Positions 9,553 through 17,989 of a stretch of DNA of 64,000 bases are shown one piece after another. Each line of letters opens with the position of its first letter. Positions within the stretch are counted from its first letter, which is position 1. The notes beneath the pieces were generated by a model. It saw only the letters and a program-made list of their open reading frames with translations, was not told the DNA's origin and searched no databases. Source of the stretch: a virus; IMG/VR virus record IMGVR_UViG_3300008114_000224, positions 1 to 64,000 of that record; one strand, given 5' to 3'. Position numbers and translations under genes: made by a program.

Positions 9553-10932
9553 TCAAATATCTCCAAATATGTTTGATTTTGGAAATACATAATTACCATC
9601 AATAATTTTTGTATTTTGATTTTTGAATACGACTGTCTTGTTTTTATTATTAAAAACTAAATAATCAGTTTTATATTGTTTTGGTGCGCTCGCTCCGAAC
9701 ACCATAACACTATCATCATTAAAATCTTTTACACCACTAAATGGTTTAATTTGTGCTGTCAATCTTTGACCATCTTTATTAATAATCGCATCAACACCCG
9801 AAATCATATCTTCTTCAGAACCCAATCCACCAATTTTGTGAACGTCTTCAGTTCCAAATATTTTTCTTAATGCTATAACAGTAATATCTTCTCTTTCCTC
9901 ACCTTTGGAATCGGTTTGTACTAATTTCTGTACAATATTTTGAAAAGTTTTAGATGTTGACAAGTTAAAGATTCGGTCTCTTAAATCATAAAGATATTTT
10001 GTAAATCTTTCAACTTCTTTAATTTGTGCAAATTTATCTTTATCCCCAAATGATATAGGTTTTATATTGTTTTTAATTAAATAAAAATTTAAATCATTCA
10101 TCAAAATACAAAACGAACTGTAATTTGTATTTAATTTGTTAATAACTGAACGACCTGGTTTTCCGTAATTATAAATTCCTGACATTGAACCTGGTTCATA
10201 TTGGTCTTTTTCAAACCAATATTCTGAAAATTTTTCTTTCATGATTGTGTTGATTGTATTCATGAATTTATATTTTACTTGTGTGTTCATTGAAAACATT
10301 TTGTTTATTTCTTTAACCTCTGTTGTTGAACAACCTATACTTTCTCTTGTTTCAACAAGTAATTCACCAGCTAACTTTTCTTCGTTAAGTTTTTTTTCGT
10401 TTTTAGATATAAGAAGTGTGTTAACAAAGTCCCAATTAATAACTGAGAAAAATTTTCCTATATATTCATCTTTTTTGTTTTGGTATCTTAAATAATATGC
10501 GTGTTCCCACAAATCAAGACCCAATATTGGATATCCACCATCTTTGACGGTATTCATTAATGGGTTATCTTGGTTTGATGTCGTAACAATTTTTAATTTA
10601 CCTTGACCATTAATTACCAACCAACACCATCCTGAACCAAAATTCTTTTGTGATTTTTCCGTGAATTGTTTTTTGAATTCTTCGTAAGAACCAAAGTCTT
10701 TTTTAATTTTTTCTTCTACAGGACCGTTAATGGTTTGTTTCTTTGGCGATAACATTTTCCAAAACAAAGCGTGGTTAAAGGCACCACCCGCATTGTTTTT
10801 AACAGTTTTGTTATATCTTGAAATACCTTTTACAATTTCTTCAAGTTCAGCATCGGCACCTTTAAGATTTGCAAGTGCCGCATTTAATTTTTCAACATAC
10901 CCTTTATAATGTTTGTTGTAATGAACATTCAT
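9553..10932 (-). CDS. Mn-type superoxide dismutase fused to a nuclease-like C-terminal domain
   Basis: A 459-residue protein from the first ATG. Residues 1-178 are an Fe/Mn superoxide dismutase. All four metal ligands are present: His4 (VHYNKHY), His54 (NHALFW), Asp140 and His144 (LDLWEHAYY). The second-sphere Tyr12 is kept, and Gln121 in the NQDNPLM motif marks the Mn type. It should convert superoxide to oxygen and peroxide. Residues about 180-459 are not dismutase. The end has GVDAII (about 380), then TAQIKPF (about 393) and DYLVF, which resembles a PD-(D/E)XK core with Gln in place of Glu. The conserved N-terminal LPY motif lies upstream in the same frame (10972-10980) without an ATG, so the real start is further upstream. 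The gene sits next to the neck gene, so the product could be a virion protein. Confidence 0.85.
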   Translation of the reverse strand: MNVHYNKHYKGYVEKLNAALANLKGADAELEEIVKGISRYNKTVKNNAGGAFNHALFWKMLSPKKQTINGPVEEKIKKDFGSYEEFKKQFTEKSQKNFGSGWCWLVINGQGKLKIVTTSNQDNPLMNTVKDGGYPILGLDLWEHAYYLRYQNKKDEYIGKFFSVINWDFVNTLLISKNEKKLNEEKLAGELLVETRESIGCSTTEVKEINKMFSMNTQVKYKFMNTINTIMKEKFSEYWFEKDQYEPGSMSGIYNYGKPGRSVINKLNTNYSSFCILMNDLNFYLIKNNIKPISFGDKDKFAQIKEVERFTKYLYDLRDRIFNLSTSKTFQNIVQKLVQTDSKGEEREDITVIALRKIFGTEDVHKIGGLGSEEDMISGVDAIINKDGQRLTAQIKPFSGVKDFNDDSVMVFGASAPKQYKTDYLVFNNKNKTVVFKNQNTKIIDGNYVFPKSNIFGDI

Positions 10933-10984
10933 TGTTTTTGGGTCAATAAATCTACCAAGTGATGAATATGAATATGGTAATCTT

Positions 10985-11068
10985 TCAATTTGATTCTTGT
11001 AGGTCTTCGTTGGTAGTTAATTTGTCTTCTAATTCTTCAATTTCGGCTTTTAATTTTTTAAATTTCAT
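10985..11068 (-). CDS. 27-residue charged ORF upstream of the dismutase (possible displaced N-terminus)
   Basis: A short ATG-started frame coding a Lys/Glu-rich, coiled-coil-like peptide (MKFKKLKAEIEELEDKL, then a short tail). It ends in TGA just where the dismutase frame becomes open, offset by +1. A tandem TATTTATTTAT lies 16 nt upstream of its ATG, so this is probably the true translation start of the locus. Either it is a separate leader peptide, or a single-base difference splits it from the dismutase. Confidence 0.5.
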   Translation of the reverse strand: MKFKKLKAEIEELEDKLTTNEDLQESN

Positions 11069-11084
11069 AATCTATCATTATCTT

Positions 11085-11095
11085 ATAAATAAATA
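11085..11095 (-). promoter_or_regulatory. Tandem TATTTAT element (minus strand)
   Basis: Two overlapping TATTTAT copies on the minus strand, 16 nt before the 27-residue ORF. This is the likely promoter for the dismutase/neck operon. Confidence 0.5.
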
Positions 11096-11109
11096 GATTT
11101 TCAAAAAAC

Positions 11110-12876
11110 TTACCTCTTACCAAAAATTTGATTCATAATTTCTTGTACAATCTCTGCCCTGCCCACGTTATCACCCATTACGGTTTCAAAAATATTTTTC
11201 TTTTTATTGAGAATATCATAAATTGTACCCTCAATAGTATTTTCAAATATTGGATAATATACCGATACGTTTGATTTTTGTCCGTATCTATAACTTCGGT
11301 CTTCAGCTTGTGCGTGGTCGGATGGAACAAATGATAAATCATTCATAATAACCGCCTCAGCGGCAGTAAGTGTAATACCAACACCCGCCGCTTTTAAGTT
11401 ACCAACAAACACTTTTATTTTTTCATTGTTTTGAAATTCGTCAACAGCGTTTTGTCTTTTTGCTGGTGAACATGAACCATCCAAGTAAACGGCTTGTTTA
11501 CCGAAATGGTCATAAATTTTATTTAGGGAATCGGTAAAGTTTGTGAAAACTATTACTTTTTTATCTTGTTCTAATATGTTCTCAACCAATTCAATGGTTG
11601 ACCGTATTTTTTCTTGTGCAATTACCTGACGTACCTTTGTTAACTTGGTAAATTGAACGGTTAATGATGAACTCTCATCGGTATTTTTTTCATACCAATC
11701 AAAATACTCACCCATTAATTCTTCATATTCTTTTGATTTTAATCTCAAATAAACGGGGGTGATAATTTTATCAGGTAAATCTAATACATCTGTTTTTAAT
11801 CTTCTTAATACTTGTCTTGTTGTTCGGTCTCTTAACTCTTCTAAATTTGAAGCTCCCATAACATTCCAAACTTTTCTATTACCAACTTTGAATTGGTACC
11901 CATTACAATATCTAACAACATATGCCATCCAATTTGCTGCAACGGGTGATTCAATAAGTTCTAACAAATTAAAATAATTCATTGGTCGTGATGTCATTGG
12001 TGTACCCGTTAACAACCACAATCTGTCAACCCCCTTCACAAAGTCGTTGATTAATTTTGTTCTTTGTGCGGTTTTATTTTGAATATAATGTGCTTCATCA
12101 ATAATAACCAAATCAAAATTACTTTTTAAAACACGAGAGTTGTCCCTATCTTTTGGGTCGTGAAAGTTTTTTAGAATGTCGTAATTAACAATTACAAAAT
12201 CAGCATCCTCATATCTTTTACTTCCGCAGATATATGTTGAGCGTTTTGTGTAATTTTCAATTTCTCTTTGCCAGTTAATCTTTAATGACGCAGGACAAAT
12301 AATTAAAACTCTTTTGGCTTCAGTTTCCAACGCCGCCACAATGGTTGATGTTGTCTTACCCAATCCCATATCATCAGCCAAAATAAACCTTTTTGTTTTT
12401 ACAAGTTTTTCTACCGCCTCAACTTGGTGTGAAAGAAGTGGTCTATGTGAATACTTTGAATAATCAATTTCTTTATAGTATTGTTCAGGGTTTTTAATGA
12501 TTGCCGCCTTTGGTAACCAAAAATCTGTTAAAGGTTCACTATCAAAAAAACGACCCCAAATATGATAAGACTTATCTTTTTCAACTAATAACTTTTCAAT
12601 CCACACTTGTTTTGGTGGAACTGTATATAATTTTTCGTTTGATATTTTTTCAGAAAAATAATCATCCAATTCAACCCATTTTTTTGCAACTTTTGGTGTT
12701 GTGTTTGAGTGGTTTAAAATGTATTCACATTGACTTCTTGTTGGAATACCACGTTTGTTTGGGTTGAAAATACCTTTTAATTTTAGGATATAGTTATTTG
12801 CACCCTGATAATCATGTAGGGTATTAAGGGCTTTTTGTTCTAATAATCCTGAGTTTTCAATTATGGGGTTTTCCAA
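11110..12876 (-). CDS. SNF2-family DNA helicase/translocase
   Basis: A superfamily 2 ATPase of 588 residues with the SNF2 layout. It has an N-terminal accessory region (about 1-140), motif I DDMGLGKTT (about 166), motif II DEAH (about 260), motif III LLTGTP, motif IV KVIVFTNF, motif V GVGITLTAA, and motif VI DHAQAEDRSYRYGQ. The spacing and the RYGQ motif resemble SMARCAL1/HARP-like annealing helicases. In T4, the SF2 helicase UvsW does branch migration and fork regression, and this gene may fill that role. The only start is TTG, because the frame is closed by TAA eight codons upstream and has no ATG. It is transcribed divergently from the gp14-like gene. Confidence 0.9.
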   Translation of the reverse strand: MENPIIENSGLLEQKALNTLHDYQGANNYILKLKGIFNPNKRGIPTRSQCEYILNHSNTTPKVAKKWVELDDYFSEKISNEKLYTVPPKQVWIEKLLVEKDKSYHIWGRFFDSEPLTDFWLPKAAIIKNPEQYYKEIDYSKYSHRPLLSHQVEAVEKLVKTKRFILADDMGLGKTTSTIVAALETEAKRVLIICPASLKINWQREIENYTKRSTYICGSKRYEDADFVIVNYDILKNFHDPKDRDNSRVLKSNFDLVIIDEAHYIQNKTAQRTKLINDFVKGVDRLWLLTGTPMTSRPMNYFNLLELIESPVAANWMAYVVRYCNGYQFKVGNRKVWNVMGASNLEELRDRTTRQVLRRLKTDVLDLPDKIITPVYLRLKSKEYEELMGEYFDWYEKNTDESSSLTVQFTKLTKVRQVIAQEKIRSTIELVENILEQDKKVIVFTNFTDSLNKIYDHFGKQAVYLDGSCSPAKRQNAVDEFQNNEKIKVFVGNLKAAGVGITLTAAEAVIMNDLSFVPSDHAQAEDRSYRYGQKSNVSVYYPIFENTIEGTIYDILNKKKNIFETVMGDNVGRAEIVQEIMNQIFGKR

Positions 12877-12917
12877 ATCAAAATAGTTTTAATAAAGAAA
12901 TATAATCAATTTTATTG

Positions 12918-12924
12918 TATTTAT
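12918..12924 (+). promoter_or_regulatory. TATTTAT element before gp14-like gene
   Basis: Sense-strand TATTTAT 5 nt upstream of the ATG at 12930. It favours that ATG over the in-frame TTG 15 nt upstream. Confidence 0.5.
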
Positions 12925-12929
12925 CAATA

Positions 12930-13442
12930 ATGACAAATAAAGTACCAATTACACGAATATCCAAATTCTTTGGTGAACAGGATTTTAACCTAAATATATC
13001 TATGGGTGAGGAATGGTTGTACGGTGATATGAACTTTACATTGGTTTTATATCGTGTTGACAAGAGTAAAACAAATCAAGATGATGTATATGGTGAGGCG
13101 TTAACAGATTCGGTGTCTTATTTGGCACCTGTTGAAATTAAAGCGTTTGTTAAAATCGAAGCACCAAGTCAAGCGACTTTTGGTAATTCAAAATTAAGTC
13201 AAACTGAACCAGGTAATTTGATTATGAGTGTATATCTTCACTATTTGGAAGAAGAAGCAATTACAATTTCATATGGTGATTACATTGGATATCCTGAAAC
13301 TGAAAGTAGGATGAGATATTATTCTGTTGCAGATGACGGAAGGATTGTTTCGGACAATAAACACACATATGGTGGATACAAACCATTTTATAGAACATTT
13401 GTTTGTACACCTGTAAGTGAAGACGAATTTAAAGGAATATAA
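12930..13442 (+). CDS. 14: Neck / head-closure protein, gp14-like
   Basis: A 170-residue protein. The core has DVYGEA, PVEIKAFVKIE, LIMSVYLHYLEEEAITISYGDYI and an RYYSV strand. This order resembles the beta-barrel of T4-type gp14 neck proteins as I remember them: VYGE, then IEIKA, then a GD-x-I loop. The protein should sit between the portal/gp13 and the tail terminator. Its stop overlaps the ATG of the gp15-like gene by one base, which fits a head-to-tail joining operon. Length is shorter than T4 gp14 (256). Confidence 0.5.
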   Translation: MTNKVPITRISKFFGEQDFNLNISMGEEWLYGDMNFTLVLYRVDKSKTNQDDVYGEALTDSVSYLAPVEIKAFVKIEAPSQATFGNSKLSQTEPGNLIMSVYLHYLEEEAITISYGDYIGYPETESRMRYYSVADDGRIVSDNKHTYGGYKPFYRTFVCTPVSEDEFKGI

Positions 13443-14506
13443 TGGCAACACCAAAAAAACTTGTTAAAACAATTTCTTTAACACCAAAAAAAATTCTTCA
13501 ACCTAGAAGGGAAGAATTATTGGAACAAATTCAAAAAGATGGAACATATCTTCCAAAAGGAATTTATCACGCCGATTTGGATAGGGGGATGTTAGATTTT
13601 GTAAAGAATGATTTAGGAATTAGTGTTAACGGAAAAGTTGTTAACACAGTTGATGTTATTATTACCACTCAGAACTGGGCACAGTTTACACAAACTTGGA
13701 ATTTTCAAGATTTAGATTCGAACATTAAACCACCTTTTGTTGCAACAGTTAGAAAACCTGAAACACCCTATGGAACAAATCAGGGAGCAACAAATTATAG
13801 AATACCTGGTAGACCATTATTTCAATACGCTTTGGTTCCCAATTTTGACGGAGCAAGAAATGGTATGGATGTTTATAAAATACCACAACCAATTCCTGTT
13901 GATATTACATACGAAATAAAAATCTTTACAAATAGAATGCGAGAGTTGAATGCGTTTAATCAAAAGGTTTTAGATAAATTTTCATCAAGACAATCATATG
14001 CTTTAATTAAGGGAAGATACATTCCGATTATTATGGATAGTATTTCAGATGAATCGGTGGTTGAATTACAAAAAAGAAGATACTTCATTCAGAATTATAC
14101 ATTCAAAATGTTAGGTGTTTTATTGGATGAAGAACAGTTTGAAGTGGCACCTGCGGTGTCAAGAGTATTAACTATGGTTGACGTTAGTACTAAAACCAAA
14201 TCAAGAAAAGCAATAGCTTCGACTCCCAATCCAAACAATATACCAACAAATTATCAATTTATTGGTTCAAATACCACTTTAACACAAAGTTCATTACCAA
14301 CAAATTATGACTTTAATTTTGTAAGTTCTGAAAATGTTGAACATTATAGTGCATATACATTGACTCATGGTGTTCAAGAGTATATTGGACAGGATTTGTC
14401 TTATTTTCCAATGAGTTCACAAATTGGTTTGGTGATTCAAATTGAAAAAAAGACTGGTCAAACAAATAATGATTCAAATATTTTGTTTGATATTAAATTA
14501 GTCTAA
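13442..14506 (+). CDS. 15: Tail terminator / sheath stabiliser, gp15-like
   Basis: A 354-residue protein whose middle carries strong gp15-type features: NWAQFTQTWNFQDLD, PPFVATVRKPE, the IPQPIPVDITYEIKIFTNRM segment, SRQSYALIKGRYIPIIMD and ISDESVVELQKRRYF. In T4-like phages gp15 forms the hexameric ring that caps the tail tube and sheath and docks to the neck. It directly follows the gp14-like gene and precedes the sheath gene, which is the T4 order (13-14-15-18-19). The C-terminal 70 residues are Thr/Asn/Ser-rich and less typical. The 3' end overlaps the minus-strand 56-residue gene by 9 bp. Confidence 0.65.
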   Translation: MATPKKLVKTISLTPKKILQPRREELLEQIQKDGTYLPKGIYHADLDRGMLDFVKNDLGISVNGKVVNTVDVIITTQNWAQFTQTWNFQDLDSNIKPPFVATVRKPETPYGTNQGATNYRIPGRPLFQYALVPNFDGARNGMDVYKIPQPIPVDITYEIKIFTNRMRELNAFNQKVLDKFSSRQSYALIKGRYIPIIMDSISDESVVELQKRRYFIQNYTFKMLGVLLDEEQFEVAPAVSRVLTMVDVSTKTKSRKAIASTPNPNNIPTNYQFIGSNTTLTQSSLPTNYDFNFVSSENVEHYSAYTLTHGVQEYIGQDLSYFPMSSQIGLVIQIEKKTGQTNNDSNILFDIKLV

Positions 14507-14668
14507 CGGGTCACCGTAAATGTCGGTCTTAATACGACATTTTTCTTTGATAATATTTTCTAAAAATCCATAAATCTTAAGTCCATTTTCTTCACAATAC
14601 TTTTTGAGAATTGTGTGTGATTCTTCAGATATCTTGATATTCTTTATTTTTTTGGGTGTTTTTTTCAT
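14498..14668 (-). CDS. 56-residue ribbon-helix-helix-like small protein
   Basis: A short minus-strand gene coding a basic protein. A beta-strand-like NIKISEESHTILKKYCEENG is followed by two helices (LKIYGFLENIIKEKCRIK). This layout resembles MetJ/Arc-type ribbon-helix-helix DNA-binding proteins. It is supported by an ATG start and by its own minus-strand TATTTAT element 37 nt upstream, back to back with the sheath promoter. A regulator of the divergent sheath gene is possible but unproven. Confidence 0.6.
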   Translation of the reverse strand: MKKTPKKIKNIKISEESHTILKKYCEENGLKIYGFLENIIKEKCRIKTDIYGDPLD

Positions 14669-14705
14669 TGGGCAGAAAAAAGGAAGAATTTATTCATACT
14701 GATTT

Positions 14706-14712
14706 ATAAATA
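14706..14712 (-). promoter_or_regulatory. TATTTAT element (minus strand) before the 56-residue gene
   Basis: Lies 37 nt upstream of the minus-strand ATG and 36 bp from the oppositely oriented sheath element. This forms a divergent promoter pair. Confidence 0.45.
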
Positions 14713-14748
14713 GTATCCCTATACTAAGATTTTTACAAAAATCAATAA

Positions 14749-14755
14749 TATTTAT
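14749..14755 (+). promoter_or_regulatory. TATTTAT element before tail sheath
   Basis: Lies 35 nt upstream of the sheath ATG. The leader between them is very A-rich and has no Shine-Dalgarno sequence. Confidence 0.5.
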
Positions 14756-14790
14756 GTAGTAAATAAAACAACTTATAAAAAAAACAAATA

Positions 14791-17700
14791 ATGGCAACAT
14801 CAAATAAAGTTTTCGTTTCACCTGGAGTATACACTTCAGAACGTGACTTATCATTTGTAGCACAGAGTGTAGGTGTTACAACGTTAGGTATTGTAGGAGA
14901 AACTTTGAGAGGTCCGGCTTTTGAGCCAATCTTCGTATCAAGTTTCGATGAATTTTCAGCAATTTTTGGGGGTACTTCACCTGAAAAATTTGTAGATACA
15001 CAAATACCAAAATACGAAGCGGCGTATATCGCCAAATCATACTTATCACAATCTAACCAATTATTCGTATCAAGAATTCTTGGTTTGTCGGGTTATGATG
15101 CGGGACCATCTTGGTCTATTAGTACTGGGACATCAACTATTTTGTTTGAGTCTCCATTCCCATCAACTATTTTTAGTCCTGATTTAAATAGTCAATTCAC
15201 ATTATCGGATGGTACAACATCAACTATCAGTTCTGAGTTAAAGACATTTGTTAGTGGTGTAATTGGTTCTAACGCATCTGCGGCATCAACAAGTGCAACA
15301 ACTGCTTACGTATTTGGTACAATACCCGACTCTTATTATGACTCACTTACGGGTGGTGGATGGACAGGATTAACAAATGTTTATGATGTTCCGAGTTTAA
15401 AAGACGCTGATACTGATTATCCAAGTAGAGATAATGACGCTTGGTACTACGCTCAATTCAACCCAACAACTGGTAATGGATATTCGGGATATTCGTTTAG
15501 TTCAAAAATTGACACCTTAACAGGTGCGTCAGGTTCGTTTTCGGGTTCGGTTCAATTATCGGCTTTTACACAAATTGGTACTGCCTTTACAGAATACAAT
15601 GATGTTGTTGTTGCGACTTTACGTTCAAGAGGTCTGTCAACATATACAACAGGAACAAATCCTGTTTATGAAGTTACGGGTACGACTAGTGTTGTATTGG
15701 ATAGTAATGGCGTTTATAGTGGTGTAACAATGAGTCCTTACGCACCGTTCGGAATTTCGGGTGTTACTAATGATGGTAGTACGTTTGAATTTAAAGTGTC
15801 TTTGGATTCAACAGACAGTAATTATATTTCTAAAGTATTTGGTTTTTCTAACTTCGGTAAACCTTCAGATGAAGTTCCTTTATTTGTTGAAGAACAATTT
15901 ACGAATTTTCTTAATTATTCATACAAGAAAGGTTACATTAGAGGTATTAACGAAACCATCACAGCTTTACCATCCGCTCAAGACGATAACGGTACTTTAC
16001 AATCTATTGGTTGTTACTTAGAAAAATATCAAACTCCTGAAACACCTTATTTAGTTTCAGAATTGAGAGGTAATACTGTTTATAAATTATTCAAGTTTAT
16101 TTTAATTTCTGATGGTAACGACGCTAACCAAGAAGTAAAAATATCAATATTAAACGTTTCGTTTAACAATGGTACTTTTGATGTTGGTATCAGAGCATAT
16201 AATGATACAGATGCAAATCCAGTGTTCTTAGAAAAATATACAAATTGTTCTATGAACCCAGCTTCTAACAGTTTCGTTGGTGTAAAAATTGGAACTAGTG
16301 ATGGTGAATATCAAGTAAGGTCTAAATATGTAATGTTAGAAATTAGTTCTGAAGCACCGACAGACGCATTACCGAGTGGGTTCGAAGGATATTCAATGAG
16401 AAATTATTATGGTTCAACAACACCATTCCCAATTTATAAAACTAAATATGATGTTGCAGGTGAGGTTATATTCCAACCACCTTTATCATCTGTTCAAAGA
16501 AGTTCAGGTGATAAAATTAATAGAGTATTCTTAGGTTTGTCCAACACAATTGGTTATGACCCTGAATATTTTAATTATAAAGGTATTATCACACCTTCAA
16601 ATTTAACAATCGAAACTTCACCAAGTTATTGGGATTTCTTATCTAAGGGATTCCACATGGATTCAGGTGCTACTGTTGTTACTATATCAAATGGTTATAG
16701 TACTTCGGGCACTTCTGCTTTTGAAGTTGGAAACGCTTCTTTTGGACCAACTGACTCAAGTGACCCTACAAATCCATATTTTAGAATCCAATCAAGAAAA
16801 TTCACGTTGTTTGCTCGTGGAGGTTTTGATGGTTGGGACATTTATAGAAAATCAAGAACCAACGGTGATAACTTTGTATTAGGTGGTTCAGGTTACTTAA
16901 AAGGTGCATCACCAACAACTCAGTTCCCAAGTGCAACTGGTTGGGGAGCGTTCAAACAAATATCTGTAGAAGGTAATACAACTGATTTTGCTAACACCGA
17001 CTACTACGCATACTTACTAGGTCAACAAACATTTGCTAACCCTGAGGCTACAAATATCAACGTGTTTGTAACACCGGGTATCGATTTTGTTAATAACTCT
17101 AACTTAGTTGAAGACGCAATTGATATGATTGAATCTCAAAGGGCAGACTCTTTATATGTAATGACTTGTCCTGATTACAATATGTTTGTTGATACAACAA
17201 CATCGTACGAAACTGATTTAATTTATCCAACTGAAGCTGTCGACAATTTAGACACAACAGGAATTGATTCTAACTACACAGCAACTTACTACCCTTGGGT
17301 ATTAACAAGAGACACTGTCAATAATACTCAAATTTACCTTCCACCAACCGCTGAGGTTTGTAGAAACTTAGCATTGACTGATAACATTTCGTTCCCTTGG
17401 TTCGCATCAGCAGGTTACACAAGAGGTATTGTAAATTCAGTTAAAGCTCGTAAGAAACTTACACAAGACGATAGAGATACATTATATCAAGGTAGAATCA
17501 ACCCAATCGCAACATTCTCTGATGTTGGAACATTAATTTTTGGTAACAAGACTACTCAAGTCGCAGAATCTGCTCTTGATAGAATTAACGTAAGAAGATT
17601 GTTGTTACAAGCTCGTAAGTTGATTTCAGCTGTAGCTGTCAGATTGTTGTTTGAACAAAACGATGACAAAGTTAGACAAGATTTCTTAGACTCTGTTAAT

Positions 17701-17892
17701 CCAATTTTGGATTCAATCAGAAGAGATAGAGGTTTAATTGACTTTAGAGTTGTTGTAACAAACACACCTGAAGACTTGGATAGAAACACAATGACAGGTA
17801 AAATTTACCTTAAACCAACAAAAGCTCTTGAATTCATTGACATTGAGTTCTTGAAAAAAAGTATTAATGGAAAGTTTAGAAGTACCAACTAA
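14791..17892 (+). CDS. 18: Contractile tail sheath protein (gp18-like)
   Basis: A 1033-residue protein, much longer than T4 gp18 (659). The N-terminus VFVSPGVYTSERDLS followed by GIVGETLRGPA is the sheath signature. The conserved C-terminal sheath domain runs from about residue 770: NVFVTPGIDFVNN, LPPTAEVCRNLALTD, then NVRRLLLQARKLIS and GKIYLKPTKALEFIDIEF. The extra length lies in the middle, in Ser/Thr/Gly-rich beta domains that probably decorate the outside of the tail. The sheath contracts around the gp19-like tube to drive infection. Its end overlaps, out of frame, a 40-residue gene. Confidence 0.95.
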   Translation: MATSNKVFVSPGVYTSERDLSFVAQSVGVTTLGIVGETLRGPAFEPIFVSSFDEFSAIFGGTSPEKFVDTQIPKYEAAYIAKSYLSQSNQLFVSRILGLSGYDAGPSWSISTGTSTILFESPFPSTIFSPDLNSQFTLSDGTTSTISSELKTFVSGVIGSNASAASTSATTAYVFGTIPDSYYDSLTGGGWTGLTNVYDVPSLKDADTDYPSRDNDAWYYAQFNPTTGNGYSGYSFSSKIDTLTGASGSFSGSVQLSAFTQIGTAFTEYNDVVVATLRSRGLSTYTTGTNPVYEVTGTTSVVLDSNGVYSGVTMSPYAPFGISGVTNDGSTFEFKVSLDSTDSNYISKVFGFSNFGKPSDEVPLFVEEQFTNFLNYSYKKGYIRGINETITALPSAQDDNGTLQSIGCYLEKYQTPETPYLVSELRGNTVYKLFKFILISDGNDANQEVKISILNVSFNNGTFDVGIRAYNDTDANPVFLEKYTNCSMNPASNSFVGVKIGTSDGEYQVRSKYVMLEISSEAPTDALPSGFEGYSMRNYYGSTTPFPIYKTKYDVAGEVIFQPPLSSVQRSSGDKINRVFLGLSNTIGYDPEYFNYKGIITPSNLTIETSPSYWDFLSKGFHMDSGATVVTISNGYSTSGTSAFEVGNASFGPTDSSDPTNPYFRIQSRKFTLFARGGFDGWDIYRKSRTNGDNFVLGGSGYLKGASPTTQFPSATGWGAFKQISVEGNTTDFANTDYYAYLLGQQTFANPEATNINVFVTPGIDFVNNSNLVEDAIDMIESQRADSLYVMTCPDYNMFVDTTTSYETDLIYPTEAVDNLDTTGIDSNYTATYYPWVLTRDTVNNTQIYLPPTAEVCRNLALTDNISFPWFASAGYTRGIVNSVKARKKLTQDDRDTLYQGRINPIATFSDVGTLIFGNKTTQVAESALDRINVRRLLLQARKLISAVAVRLLFEQNDDKVRQDFLDSVNPILDSIRRDRGLIDFRVVVTNTPEDLDRNTMTGKIYLKPTKALEFIDIEFLKKSINGKFRSTN

Positions 17893-17989
17893 TGGTAAAA
17901 AAACTTATTCTAAAAAACCACAAAACATTGTTTTAACTGAATCACAGTTAGAAAGTATCATTGCAAAATTATCAAAAGACAAAAAGTAA
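17867..17989 (+). CDS. 40-residue basic small protein
   Basis: A short frame that begins inside the sheath 3' end (+1 frame) and stops with TAATG overlap on the ATG of the HAD gene. The product is Lys-rich, with a helix-forming segment NIVLTESQLESIIAKLS. The tight overlaps on both sides suggest it is translated. Function is unknown. Confidence 0.6.
   Translation: MESLEVPTNGKKTYSKKPQNIVLTESQLESIIAKLSKDKK

Noticed and set aside
10985-11020. Programmed frameshift joining the 27-codon ORF to the dismutase
   Set aside because: None of the codons in the overlap allow re-pairing after a +1 or -2 slip. A sequence indel or non-ATG start is simpler.
12915-12929. TTG start for the gp14-like protein
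   Set aside because: The TTG lies inside the TATTTAT region and adds only MYLSI. The ATG at 12930 is better placed.
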